A DNA stretch of 64,000 bases from Opitutales bacterium (GTDB lineage Bacteria; Verrucomicrobiota; Verrucomicrobiia; Opitutales; Oceanipulchritudinaceae). Where the stretch lies: NCBI GenBank assembly GCA_016932335.1, contig JAFGCZ010000003.1, positions 47,061 to 111,060 on the forward strand, given 5' to 3'. Both the position numbers and the translations under genes were made by a program. The notes below the pieces were generated by a model. The model did no database searches. It worked only from the letters and a program-made list of their open reading frames with translations, and had not been told where the DNA came from. Positions 49,704 through 59,000 of the stretch are shown here, piece after piece (position 1 is the stretch's first letter; each line of letters opens with the position of its first letter).

Positions 49704-49804
49704 ATCGCTGTGTGCGGTAAAGCCGAAGAACATGCGTACCGAGCTACCCGCTGTCAACGCCAATTTGTCGCTCCAACAGACTTTTTTTATCTTTCAGTTT
49801 TGTT

Positions 49805-50560
49805 CTAGAGGAACTTACTTATGTCGGGCAGGCGCTTAATCCTGTACCCCGATTCCAGACGCTCGAAATAGGGGTCAACTTGGCCCTCATCGTTATCGTC
49901 TTCATCGGAGCTAGCCTCAATTTCTACCTCGTATTCAGTATCCGCCATGCTCGGGTCGAGGTCATCGAATGCCAGGCTCATGCGGCGGGCCTCCGGATAG
50001 AGCAGCTCTGCCGCATTGCGCACGCGCCCTTTCTTGACCAGCTCAAACAGGCAGGGGAAGCATTCCTTGGCATAGTGGTCTTCAAAATCTTTGAACCACT
50101 TGTTGGGGATGTCTTCACGTATATTGAAGAAAACGATGTCGGAGAAATGGATGCAGGCCTCATACCAAGCGCGCGTGCCCTTTTCGTTGGCCGCCAGTTG
50201 TGAATTCAATACCGTAAAAATCCGCCCGATTTCAATGTTGCCCTGGTCCACCGCCCAGTCGTGGATAGCTTCCAGTTGGTCAATCGGATCGCTGCTGCCT
50301 TGGGTTAGGAAAAAGAGAATATCGCTGCCTTCGGCGGGTGCTTCGGCCAGCATGCGGGTTCCCTCGTCCATCTGCCAGTTTGCAGTGGTGGTGTTGCGCA
50401 GCTTGCCGAACACTTCGTCGGCCGGGCAGGGGTCTTCTCCTTCCGGCAGGTAAAGCGTCACGGTCTCCGTGTCCGGGTCCGTTCCGTTGCGAATTAAGTC
50501 TGCAATAACATCGCGGCGGCCTGAGTTAGCCGACCCGAGAACAATATAGAGTAGGGCCAT
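49805..50560 (-). CDS. Unknown cytoplasmic protein with P-loop-like start
   Basis: I do not recognise this 251-residue protein. From the ATG at 50560 it begins M-A-L-L-Y-I-V-L-G-S-A-N-S-G-R-R-D, a strand plus loop that resembles a Walker A (G-S-A-N-S-G-R-R) but with Arg in place of Lys. This recalls CobW/GTPase-like start sequences. The middle has helix-strand alternation and a W-F-K-D-F-E-D-H block. The tail is strongly acidic (about residues 205-232) and probably disordered. There is no signal peptide. The frame extends 17 codons upstream but that part is unlike a start. Confidence 0.68.
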   Translation of the reverse strand: MALLYIVLGSANSGRRDVIADLIRNGTDPDTETVTLYLPEGEDPCPADEVFGKLRNTTTANWQMDEGTRMLAEAPAEGSDILFFLTQGSSDPIDQLEAIHDWAVDQGNIEIGRIFTVLNSQLAANEKGTRAWYEACIHFSDIVFFNIREDIPNKWFKDFEDHYAKECFPCLFELVKKGRVRNAAELLYPEARRMSLAFDDLDPSMADTEYEVEIEASSDEDDNDEGQVDPYFERLESGYRIKRLPDISKFL

Positions 50561-50749
50561 GATAGTGTTAATTATGACAGAAGATTGCGCTTTGAAAATG
50601 CAAAAGAGCACCCTGGCTGCAACTTTTCTTCACTCTTTTGTGGATAACTTTTATGGAATCTATCCTTTATTGGATTGCCAAACAGGTGCAGCGTTTTACG
50701 CTTCATAGCTTTACGGCATCCCCCTCTCTGCCGGCGTTTTTGTATGTTT

Positions 50750-52273
50750 ATGACCGAGCCCACACAGGCCAGATCCGTTTTCTCCATACTGCGTTTTGCC
50801 GTCAGTTGGGGCTGTGTTGTTTTTGCTGTTCTGGCAGTCCTCTTTTTGGGGGTAATTCCTCCTGTGTTGCAGCCGCGTTTGCTCCATACGCTCAAGGAGT
50901 GCGGGCGAGAGTCGCCTGGTGTCCGCCTGAGCTATGCTACTCCCTTCTATGTCCAAATAAATCATCTGGCATACAACAATTCGGTGTTTGAGCTTTCTAC
51001 GGACAAAGTGGCCGCCGATTTGAGCCCTCTGGACTGGGTGCACTGCCGCCTCGGAGTACTCCGCATGGAGGGTTACCGTCTGGATCTCAATGGCAATAAT
51101 CCTGCGCTCAAGGAGCTTTCCGTGGATCAACGCCTGCATACCCTGGGTATGGCTATGGAGGACCTTGCCGTGTTTGCCTTGAGTGACCGTGGCTACATCC
51201 GTAACGGCCTGCTCAGTGTGAGCTCCGGCGATATGCACGAAGACTACCGTTTTAATGCTTTTTCCCAGCACGAACAGGGAAAGTGGTCCTTCTCCTGCCT
51301 TACCGGAGAGGATTCAGGCAACTACAGTGTCAACGGCCTGATCGGGCTGGACGACGGCAATGGCACTGTGCGTTTCAGCGGGCGCGAGCAAAGCCCCGAA
51401 CTTTGGATTTCCTATGTCAGCCGCCTCTTCGATATCAATTTGCCGGCCGACTTCAGTTTTCAGGGCGGCGTGGAATTTGAATCCATCTGGAACCTGAGCA
51501 AGTTTGGCTTGACCAACTGGGCGCTGCTTGGAGAGCAATCTGGTGCCGATGTCGTGGGCAACGATTTTTCCGTGCAGCTCAACCGCCTTTCCTTCGGCCT
51601 CAGCGGTTATGGGTCGGAATTGCCCCGTTTCAGTTTCTCTGCCGAGGCCGAATCTCTCCGCTACGGAAACTACCGTTTCGAGCCCTTTACTTTTTCCCTG
51701 AACCGCCGCATGGGGCACCCGCTGGAACTACAGGCAGAAAGCCTTGTCTGCGATGCTTTCATCCTCAAGCAGGTGGATCTGCAATTGGAAACCGATGCCG
51801 CGCTGCAACCGGTCTCCCTTAAAGGCAACGCTACTTTGCAGGGAATTCCTCTGCAGATGACGGCCCGCAACATTTCCGCCAACGGTGCCGACTTTCTCAT
51901 TAAGGGCACCCGCATTCCGCTCAGTCTCTTGCAGGAACCGCTGAAAAGTTTTTATACCGGCGAACTTCAGGGCGAACTCTTCGGCAGCCTTCATGTAACA
52001 CTCGAAGGCGATCAAGTGCATGTGCGCGAAGGCAGCTTTGACTTACTTAAAGGTGCTCCCGCAACCCTTAAGGGCCGGATCGGCATACAGGAACTGCAAC
52101 TTTCCCTGACAACGGCCAGTCTGCAAATTACCCCGGATTCCATCCGCCTGCACCTCGCCGGTACCAATCTGCAGGACGACTCACCCTTTGATCTCGATCA
52201 GGACCTCAGCCCCCTCTGGCCAACGCTCTGCCAGGCCATCAACGCCCAATACGGCCTCAACCTCACCCGCTGA
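50750..52273 (+). CDS. AsmA/YdbH-like membrane-anchored protein
   Basis: The 507-residue protein has one N-terminal membrane anchor (about residues 16-36) followed by repeated beta strands. These are characteristic of AsmA-like bridge proteins and YdbH-type proteins that move phospholipids between membranes. I base this on fold pattern, long alternating strands with few motifs, rather than on a recognised signature. From ATG 50750 the reading avoids an odd Arg/Cys-rich upstream stretch; the frame extends to 50675. It is alone on its strand, followed by two lipoproteins. Confidence 0.6.
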   Translation: MTEPTQARSVFSILRFAVSWGCVVFAVLAVLFLGVIPPVLQPRLLHTLKECGRESPGVRLSYATPFYVQINHLAYNNSVFELSTDKVAADLSPLDWVHCRLGVLRMEGYRLDLNGNNPALKELSVDQRLHTLGMAMEDLAVFALSDRGYIRNGLLSVSSGDMHEDYRFNAFSQHEQGKWSFSCLTGEDSGNYSVNGLIGLDDGNGTVRFSGREQSPELWISYVSRLFDINLPADFSFQGGVEFESIWNLSKFGLTNWALLGEQSGADVVGNDFSVQLNRLSFGLSGYGSELPRFSFSAEAESLRYGNYRFEPFTFSLNRRMGHPLELQAESLVCDAFILKQVDLQLETDAALQPVSLKGNATLQGIPLQMTARNISANGADFLIKGTRIPLSLLQEPLKSFYTGELQGELFGSLHVTLEGDQVHVREGSFDLLKGAPATLKGRIGIQELQLSLTTASLQITPDSIRLHLAGTNLQDDSPFDLDQDLSPLWPTLCQAINAQYGLNLTR

Positions 52274-52303
52274 GTGCGGCATGTGATTTCTCGTAGTTCT
52301 CTT

Positions 52304-52326
52304 TTTTATTTACTTAGTAAATAAAA
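52304..52326. promoter_or_regulatory. AT-rich palindrome upstream of the lipoprotein pair
   Basis: TTTTATTTACT and AGTAAATAAAA form an 11-bp perfect palindrome around a single central T, 31 bp before the first lipoprotein start. It may be an operator or weak terminator; its symmetry and lack of a loop favour a protein-binding site. Confidence 0.4.
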
Positions 52327-52357
52327 GGAATACCCTTATACAGAGTAATTTCTATTT

Positions 52358-52750
52358 ATGCAAATGAATCGTATTGTATATACGTTAGGTCTTTTTTTTG
52401 TATTGGGGTTAATCGCTGTTGGCTGTCAATCGATAGATGCTGATCAACATGATCCATTAACGCATGGTAATGTTACGCTTCATTTGAGGCAGGGTGTTAC
52501 CAGTCAGGCAGATGTATTGGAGCTTTTTGGTGCTCCCAATATTGCAACGGTTAATTCTGAGGGAAATGAGGTTTGGACATATCAGCGGCATGCGACTGTC
52601 ACAAAAGCATCCAATTCTTATTCAACTATTGTTCTTCTGGGGGCGAGTACTTCTGGCTTTTCTGAATCAAGTAGGACGATGACTTTGATTATTAAATTTA
52701 ACAAAGAAAAAATCGTTAGTGAATTTAAGAGTATGTCTTCAAATTTTTAA
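52358..52750 (+). CDS. Small lipoprotein, BamE/SmpA-like
   Basis: The 130-residue protein has a lipoprotein signal with lipobox L-I-A-V-G-C and lipidated C23. The mature part contains G-V-T-S-Q-A-D-V-L-E-L-F-G-A-P near 50, a pattern typical of the SmpA/OmlA (BamE) fold, where a G-M-T/x-x-x-V-x-x-x-L-G-x-P motif is diagnostic. W-T-Y near 72 is also usual. The gene is noticeably AT-rich in its third positions compared with the AsmA-like gene before it. It pairs with the next lipoprotein, 3 bp downstream. Confidence 0.75.
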   Translation: MQMNRIVYTLGLFFVLGLIAVGCQSIDADQHDPLTHGNVTLHLRQGVTSQADVLELFGAPNIATVNSEGNEVWTYQRHATVTKASNSYSTIVLLGASTSGFSESSRTMTLIIKFNKEKIVSEFKSMSSNF

Positions 52751-52753
52751 TAT

Positions 52754-53230
52754 ATGAAAATAAATATGAGAATCAGTCCGATTATTTTTTTTGTTTTAGT
52801 TGCTTTGGTCGGTTGCGTTGGTACCCCCAAAACTAAGAGCAGCCTAGAATTACAGGCGTTTCAGAGGAGGGAATTTGATACGACTAAAGACATTGCTTTT
52901 AAAAGTGTGTTATCTGTCTTTCAGGATCTTGGATACTCTATTGATACCGCTGATTATGATACGGGGATTATTACTGCATCTAGTCCTAAAGTAAGTGAAG
53001 TTGGTTGGTTTTCTGTTACAATAATGAATGATACAAAGGCAACTGCCCATATCGAAGATATCCGAAATGATTTGGTTAGTATCCGACTTACCTTCTTGAA
53101 TAGGGAAGAACAGTCCTCGGTCTATGGTGCAAAATCAGAGAAGTCTAATTCTGTAGAAGACCCACGTGTCTTTGATAACGCATTTCAAAAAATTAGCGAG
53201 GCAATATTTATTCGTAAAGAAACACACTAA
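52754..53230 (+). CDS. Small lipoprotein of unknown function
   Basis: The 158-residue protein has a lipobox L-V-A-L-V-G-C with C21. The mature part is a mixed alpha/beta domain (A-F-K-S-V-L-S-V-F-Q-D-L-G-Y-S-I near 50, then strands) that resembles small periplasmic lipoproteins of the DUF799/YbaY-like class, without a confident match. It lies 3 bp after the previous lipoprotein and shares its AT-rich codon use, so the two probably form one transcript and may have arrived together. Confidence 0.7.
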   Translation: MKINMRISPIIFFVLVALVGCVGTPKTKSSLELQAFQRREFDTTKDIAFKSVLSVFQDLGYSIDTADYDTGIITASSPKVSEVGWFSVTIMNDTKATAHIEDIRNDLVSIRLTFLNREEQSSVYGAKSEKSNSVEDPRVFDNAFQKISEAIFIRKETH

Positions 53231-53265
53231 TACACTATTTAATCGAATGCTTCTTTTTTCTTGAG

Positions 53266-54315
53266 TTAAATAGGGGGGGCTAAAGACGTTGTTTCACCCT
53301 TGATCAATTTACCTGCAACCATCACATGCCGGCATTTTGGTATTCCGGAAGTCATCTTGCGCTCCAGTTCATGAACGGCTGAGAAGCCGATTTCCTCCAA
53401 GGGAACTGCGACCGTAGTCAGTTGCGGTAGGCCCTCAGGGGGGAGCATTCCGTCAAATCCGGTAATCGAACAATCTCTCGGGACTTCGATCCCGTATTTT
53501 TTTAATCCGGGAAGCGTATAGTAAGCTTGGTGGTCCGCGGCAAACACCCAAGCCGTTGCGCCGGCACGCGTTCTGCCCGCTAAATACTCGGCAATATCAT
53601 TCGTAGCAATACGCCGGCCGGGAAGCATATTTATAATATTCTCCGGATTTACCTTCAGGCCGGAAAGGTACATGTGCTCCAGATAGGTTCCAAAACGACG
53701 ATCGGCCCACTTTGTTTTGATCTGATACTCCCAGCTGACAAAACCAATATTGGTATGCCCTAGCGCTATCAGCCTGTCCATAATGGCATTGATGCCGTGA
53801 TGTTGATCCGATTCTACACAGTCCAACGATAACTCGTCATAATCATCCAATATGGACAGCGTCGGTACTTTACCGATCAAATTTTTAACGGATTCAACGT
53901 TGAACGGAAACATCAGAAGCACTCCGGACCAATCGCTGATATTCACGTTTTTTACTGCTCTGCGAGCACCTGGAGCTATAGAAAACTCGTCTGGATTCAG
54001 ATAATAAACTTGGATTGCGGTTCCGGATATAGCGGCGCGCTCACTGATTCCATTCAGAATCTTGGATGCCGTATCCCCTTCACGCATTTCCTCCTTGGGG
54101 AAACCAACTAATACAGCTATTGTCGAACAGTCCTGTTCATCTCCTGCTTTGTTTGTGTTTCTAACCGCACGATAAGAGTACCCCAGCTTATTGGCCAATT
54201 GGAAAACCTTTGACCGTGTTTCCGGATTGATCTTTGGGTGATTGGTAAAACAACGCGAAACAGTTGTATCAGATAAATTCAAGATATCTGCAATTTCCTG
54301 CTGAGTAACTTTCAT
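53266..54315 (-). CDS. LacI-family transcriptional regulator
   Basis: The 349-residue regulator has an N-terminal LacI helix-turn-helix: T-Q-Q-E-I-A-D-I-L-N-L-S-D-T-T-V-S-R-C-F then the hinge K-V-F-Q-L-A-N-K-L-G-Y. The periplasmic-binding-protein-like ligand domain follows, with G-I-N-A-I-M-D-R-L-I-A-L-G-H-T-N-I-G-F-V near 175 and I-T-G-F-D-G-M near 290. It diverges from the GH5 gene and probably controls the glycan locus, with a sugar as inducer. No autoregulatory operator is obvious. Confidence 0.95.
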   Translation of the reverse strand: MKVTQQEIADILNLSDTTVSRCFTNHPKINPETRSKVFQLANKLGYSYRAVRNTNKAGDEQDCSTIAVLVGFPKEEMREGDTASKILNGISERAAISGTAIQVYYLNPDEFSIAPGARRAVKNVNISDWSGVLLMFPFNVESVKNLIGKVPTLSILDDYDELSLDCVESDQHHGINAIMDRLIALGHTNIGFVSWEYQIKTKWADRRFGTYLEHMYLSGLKVNPENIINMLPGRRIATNDIAEYLAGRTRAGATAWVFAADHQAYYTLPGLKKYGIEVPRDCSITGFDGMLPPEGLPQLTTVAVPLEEIGFSAVHELERKMTSGIPKCRHVMVAGKLIKGETTSLAPPI

Positions 54316-54660
54316 GAAATAGTGTGATTATGAATTAATTGGCCTGCGATAAGTTACTGGTAAAAAGCAGATTGAAGAGAACAAGGCAATACACAATACG
54401 CAGAGCCTATAAGATCATAAGAGGCCGTGCTTTTACTTATAAAGCACGGCCTCTTGCTCAATAGGAGTTAGTTAACCAAACAATCTCCTGACATGGATTG
54501 ACCATGCCTTTCATATGCAAAGGACCTTCCCTGTCTCTCAAGATTACGGCTCATGAAACCAACCTCGACTCAGCTTTTTGAATCTTGATGGAATTATCTA
54601 ATAAAATGCAGAAAGATGAAGTAAATCAAATATAATCTGCATTAAACTGCATTTTAAGAA
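54316..54660. other. Regulatory intergenic region upstream of the glycan locus
   Basis: Over 500 bp between lacI and GH5 without a gene. It holds the long hairpin at 54419-54455, an AATGCAG...CTGCATT inverted repeat (54605-54653), and a TATAAT box (54631-54636). Confidence 0.55.
54419..54455. other. Long hairpin in the lacI-GH5 intergenic region
   Basis: AAGAGGCCGTGCTTT and AAAGCACGGCCTCTT form a perfect 15-bp stem with a 7-nt loop. Neither side has a clear T run, so it is not a standard terminator. Position in a gene-free region makes an sRNA end or regulatory structure possible. Confidence 0.6.
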
Positions 54661-54689
54661 TTGACTAAAAAGTAAGCTGTTAGTAACAA
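54661..54689 (+). promoter_or_regulatory. Candidate promoter of the glycan operon
   Basis: TTGACT (54661-54666), 17 bp, TAACAA (54684-54689). It would give a leader of roughly 155 nt before the GH5 start. Confidence 0.35.
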
Positions 54690-54792
54690 ATACACCCACT
54701 TACTACTTCACTGGAATTACGGAGAAACACCATACCTCCGTCCTGTTTATAGCCACCTACTGCCCCGGAGTTGGTTCGATTCCGCGGGAGAT

Positions 54793-54817
54793 TTACTGTT
54801 TTGGGATAAAACAGTAA
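54793..54817. promoter_or_regulatory. Inverted repeat 34 bp before the GH5 start, candidate operator
   Basis: TTACTGTTTT (54793-54802) and AAAACAGTAA (54808-54817) are perfect inverted copies separated by GGGAT. It could be a site for the divergent LacI regulator, or an mRNA hairpin controlling translation. Confidence 0.45.
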
Positions 54818-54851
54818 TAAATTATTAACTTCTGTTACCGAGAACATAACA

Positions 54852-55988
54852 ATGATATCGAAAACAAAACGGTATATGCTGGCCATGTGCTCATTTCTCG
54901 CCTTGGACGCTTATGGATACGCAGAACAGCCCAACGGTGTGGCAAACTGCGAATTTGAACTGGGGCATGGGGTAAACGCCAGCCACTGGCTGGCGCAGCA
55001 TTTTGACACCCTTCCTTCAAAGAATGAGTTTTTCACAAAGGAAGATGTTCTTTTCCTAAAGAAAGAAGGGTTTGATCATCTCCGTATTCCCGTAGAGGAA
55101 TCTGAGCTGTGGAATGCTGATGGCTCTATGAATGAGGAGTCCTTCCAGTTCTTGGATAGTGCCCTTGGCTGGGCAAAAGAGGCCGGAATGAAGGCCATTT
55201 TGGATCTCCACATCGTCAATGCTCATCATTTCAATGCAGAGAATGAAGGTAATGGGCATAAAAATACTCTGTTCACCAGCGAGGCTGCCCAGGAGCATCT
55301 TGTCGATATGTGGATGGTTTTGTCTGATCGCTACAGCAAAGAATCGAACGACTTTCTTGCTTATGAGATCCTGAATGAAGCCGTCGCCGAAGATCATGAG
55401 GACTGGAACAAATTAGTGGCCAAGTGTATTCAGGCAATAAGAGAGAGAGAACCGGATCGCTATTTGGTCATTGGGTCTAACCGCTGGCAGCAAACTCAGT
55501 TCTTTCCTTATCTGAAGATTCCGGAAGGCGATAAAAAGATAATATTAAGCTTCCACTTCTACACGCCGCTCGCCTTTACCCATTATAAAGCAAGTTGGGT
55601 AGGCGAATACGCCAACTACGATGGCCCGATTAATTACCCCGGATACATTGTCCCTGAGAAATTAATGGAAGCACTGCCTGACGGTGGAATCAAAGATAAG
55701 CTGGAAGATAATCCATATAATACGAAGAAGACACTTCGCAAAGAAATGCTCCCCGCTATCGATTATGCCAAAAAGCATGGGCTGAAACTCTACTGTGGCG
55801 AATGGGGCTGTTTGCCCACTGTTCCCAGAGAAATGCGGCTCCAATGGTACCGGGATATGAGCCGGATCTTTTTAGAAGAAGGTATCGATAATGCCATTTG
55901 GTCTTACAAGACAGAGTTCGGAATCCGAAGCAATGATGGAGAAATTGCCGACGAAGAACTCATTAAAGCCATTTTAACAGGCGAATAA
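54852..55988 (+). CDS. Secreted glycoside hydrolase family 5 enzyme
   Basis: The 378-residue enzyme is a retaining endo-glycanase with a signal peptide (about 1-24). The acid/base is E176 in Y-E-I-L-N-E-A and the nucleophile is E317 in Y-C-G-E-W-G. The block F-D-H-L-R-I-P-V near 75 and L-D-L-H near 118 belong to the GH5 barrel. The family acts on beta-1,4 or beta-1,3 glucans and mannans; the subfamily is not clear. It is the first gene of the glycan operon, 23 bp before the TonB-dependent receptor. Confidence 0.93.
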   Translation: MISKTKRYMLAMCSFLALDAYGYAEQPNGVANCEFELGHGVNASHWLAQHFDTLPSKNEFFTKEDVLFLKKEGFDHLRIPVEESELWNADGSMNEESFQFLDSALGWAKEAGMKAILDLHIVNAHHFNAENEGNGHKNTLFTSEAAQEHLVDMWMVLSDRYSKESNDFLAYEILNEAVAEDHEDWNKLVAKCIQAIREREPDRYLVIGSNRWQQTQFFPYLKIPEGDKKIILSFHFYTPLAFTHYKASWVGEYANYDGPINYPGYIVPEKLMEALPDGGIKDKLEDNPYNTKKTLRKEMLPAIDYAKKHGLKLYCGEWGCLPTVPREMRLQWYRDMSRIFLEEGIDNAIWSYKTEFGIRSNDGEIADEELIKAILTGE

Positions 55989-56011
55989 TTTTACTTGTAA
56001 CCATACAAATA

Positions 56012-59000
56012 ATGAAACCAAACAAAACTACTCAACTATTCCGATCATCTGTTTTCGGGATTACCCTGCTACCGGCAGTATTGATTGGTCAAACAACCGA
56101 TACGGCGGATCAAGGCCTGGATGAAGAGATATATCTCTTATCTCCATTCGAGGTAACGAGTTCCAGCAACTCTGGTTATACAACCACAGAAACCCTTGCT
56201 GGTACCAGAATTAAGACAGACCTCAAGGACCTCGCAAATTCCATTAGTGTTGTGAATACTCAATTCCTAAAGGATACCGGGGCCACCAGCAGTAAAGATC
56301 TATTGCTCTATACCTCAAACACTGAAGTTGGAGGTGTCTTCGGTAACTTCTCGGGAACCGGTGGTGGTTCTTCATATAACGAAAACAACAACCTCCTTCG
56401 TCCCAGCACCAATACCCGTGTTCGCGGTTTGGACGCCGCAGACAATACACGCAACTACTTCCTGACCGAAACGCCTTGGGATGGGTACAACGTTGATCGT
56501 GTGGAAATGCAGCGTGGTCCAAACTCAATTCTGTTCGGTGTGGGGAGCCCCGCAGGTATTGTTAATGCCACCACCAAATCTGCCATTTTCGAAAACCAAC
56601 GCTCTGCAGAAATTCGAGTTGGAGAACACGGTAGCATCCGTGGTTCTGTCGATATTAACCAGGAATTAATCGAGGACACTCTCGCCGTCCGTTTGATCGC
56701 ACTGGATAATCATACAGAGTTTCAGCAAAAGCCGGCATTTGAAGATGATCAACGTATTTTCGCAGCCGTTCGCTACTTGCCTAAGCTTTTTGGAGAGAAC
56801 GCCACCACATCCATCAGCGTAAACTATGAGCATGGCGAAATCGACGCTAACCGTCCGCGTTCATTGCCTCCTATTGATGCCATTACACCATGGTTCCTGA
56901 CCGGTGAGACAGATGGCGTTCCCAACCTGAATAAGCTTACGCTTGATCCGAATACAACAAACAAGCAGTATAATAACTTCGATGGGCAGGAAAACAACAT
57001 CTACCCATGGTTTAGAGAAGCATTCCTTGGTCGCATCATGCGAGCGAATCCGGCCGGATTCTACGATGCCAACAGCGACACTCCTCAATTCACGATGACG
57101 GGTGTTGTCGGCCAAGGCAATGGTCTGAATGGTGATGGTGTTGTCGACGGTACTATTGACGGATTTGAGTACGCACGCCCCTGGGGGATTGCTACTTTCT
57201 CCAATTATGCTGCCGGCGCTATCAAAGGCGGTGCCTACTACTCAAACTATTCGATCTCCGATCCAAGTATCTTTGACTTCTACCACAAGCTCATCGATGG
57301 AGACAACAAGAGAGAATGGCAAAACTGGGATACGGCAAACCTCTCCGTTTCTCAGACCTTCATGAGTAATCGTTTCGGCTTTGAATTCTCCGCATTTACT
57401 CAGGACTATGACGATGGGCAATATGGCTTCTTGAACGCCGATCAATATGCCATTTCCGTTGATATTAATACCAAACTCGCCGATGGTTCCGATAATCCGA
57501 ATCTCGGTAGACCATATGTTGGCAACAGCGGTTACTATGGGAACGCCAAGAGCATTATAGATCGCGACAGCGTTCGCTTCACCAGCTTTGTCGATGTTCG
57601 TTCCACGGACTTTTTTGAAGAGTCACTCCTGACACGTATTTTGGGGCACCATTTGATTTCTGGACTCTTGGCCAGAGATGTTCGCAAAAATGACATCAGA
57701 GGTTTCTCCCGCTGGGGCCTTGACACTGATTTCACGGATGCCACAGGAGATGTTGCCCTGCTGAATAAGCAGATGAGAAGCTATGATTGGATTGCCTATC
57801 TGGGGGATAGCCTGATTGATCCCTCAATCACATCTGCTTCCGGTATCAATTTATCCAATGTTTCTGGAAGAATTGATCCTCAGAGTACCATGGATGTATT
57901 GTATTTTGACGCCACATGGAATGCTCCGGGCGTTGCTTACAGCGATCCATATACAAAATACTCTCATGATAAGGATGGTAATCTCGTCGGAGAGAGCAGC
58001 ACCCAATCTGAGAACCCCGATAATTATGTCGGTTGGACGACTAGACCGTTCAACGTGCTCAGCGCAGAAAATGGCGATATTGATGATCTGTATACGTCTG
58101 TTACCAAGAGTAAGAACCGTATCTTGTCTCAAGGTCTTACGCTTCAGAGTTACATGTTCGACGATTCCGTTGTCTTTACTTACGGATGGCGCAAGGACAA
58201 AGTAAAAACCATCAGCCGTCAGGGCCAGGCATCGGATGAACATTACGGCTCAATTGATCCTAACTTCGACCTGAATGAGGAAGAGTCCAATATCAATACC
58301 ATCGAAGGTCAGAGCCGTACTTGGGGGGTTGTTGTTCACGCTCCGGATTATATTACGAAGCATTTGCCTTGGGATATGAAGCTCTCCGCTTTCTATGGAA
58401 AAGGTGAAAACTTCAAAGCAGATGCTCCCAGAGGTGATGTCTTCGGGAATCAGATTGCCAATCCCACAGGAGAAACAGAAGATTATGGATTCATTGTTTC
58501 TGTTCTGGACAATAAACTGACTCTGAAAACCACCTGGTATGAGACAAAGATGGCTCACGCGAATCTGCCATCTTCTGCTGCCGGTTTCGGTTCTGGTAAC
58601 ATCTATTATGTATGGGCTGTTCCATATTGGGGCACTACACACGCACTTGCGGCGCTGGATGGTCTTTCCGATCCTCAAAAACGCCAGGGTAACTGGGGGT
58701 GGCCTTGGAATACGTATGCTACGGATGGTAATGGTAATCCTGATGAGTCTGCGATCTTCGACATGGTTCAGGACTTTTTTGCCAATATTCCTCTGGATCA
58801 AGGCTTTGCCGACGAATATGGCCTGGGAATGAACATTGCCGCAATGAAGGCCGCTGCAGCGAATGGCAGCTTCGATGATCAAAGCACATGGCAGGCTTTT
58901 TATGATGCTGTGCCAACCTATGGACTCAACAAGGATACAGGGCTCTATGATCCTGTAGGTGGTCTCGGTGCAGGCCAGGGCCTTGACCTGCAGCCGCTCT

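Noticed and set aside
49578..49763. A 61-codon minus-strand frame over tRNA-Leu
   Set aside because: It is made of the tRNA sequence and its flanks, not a gene.
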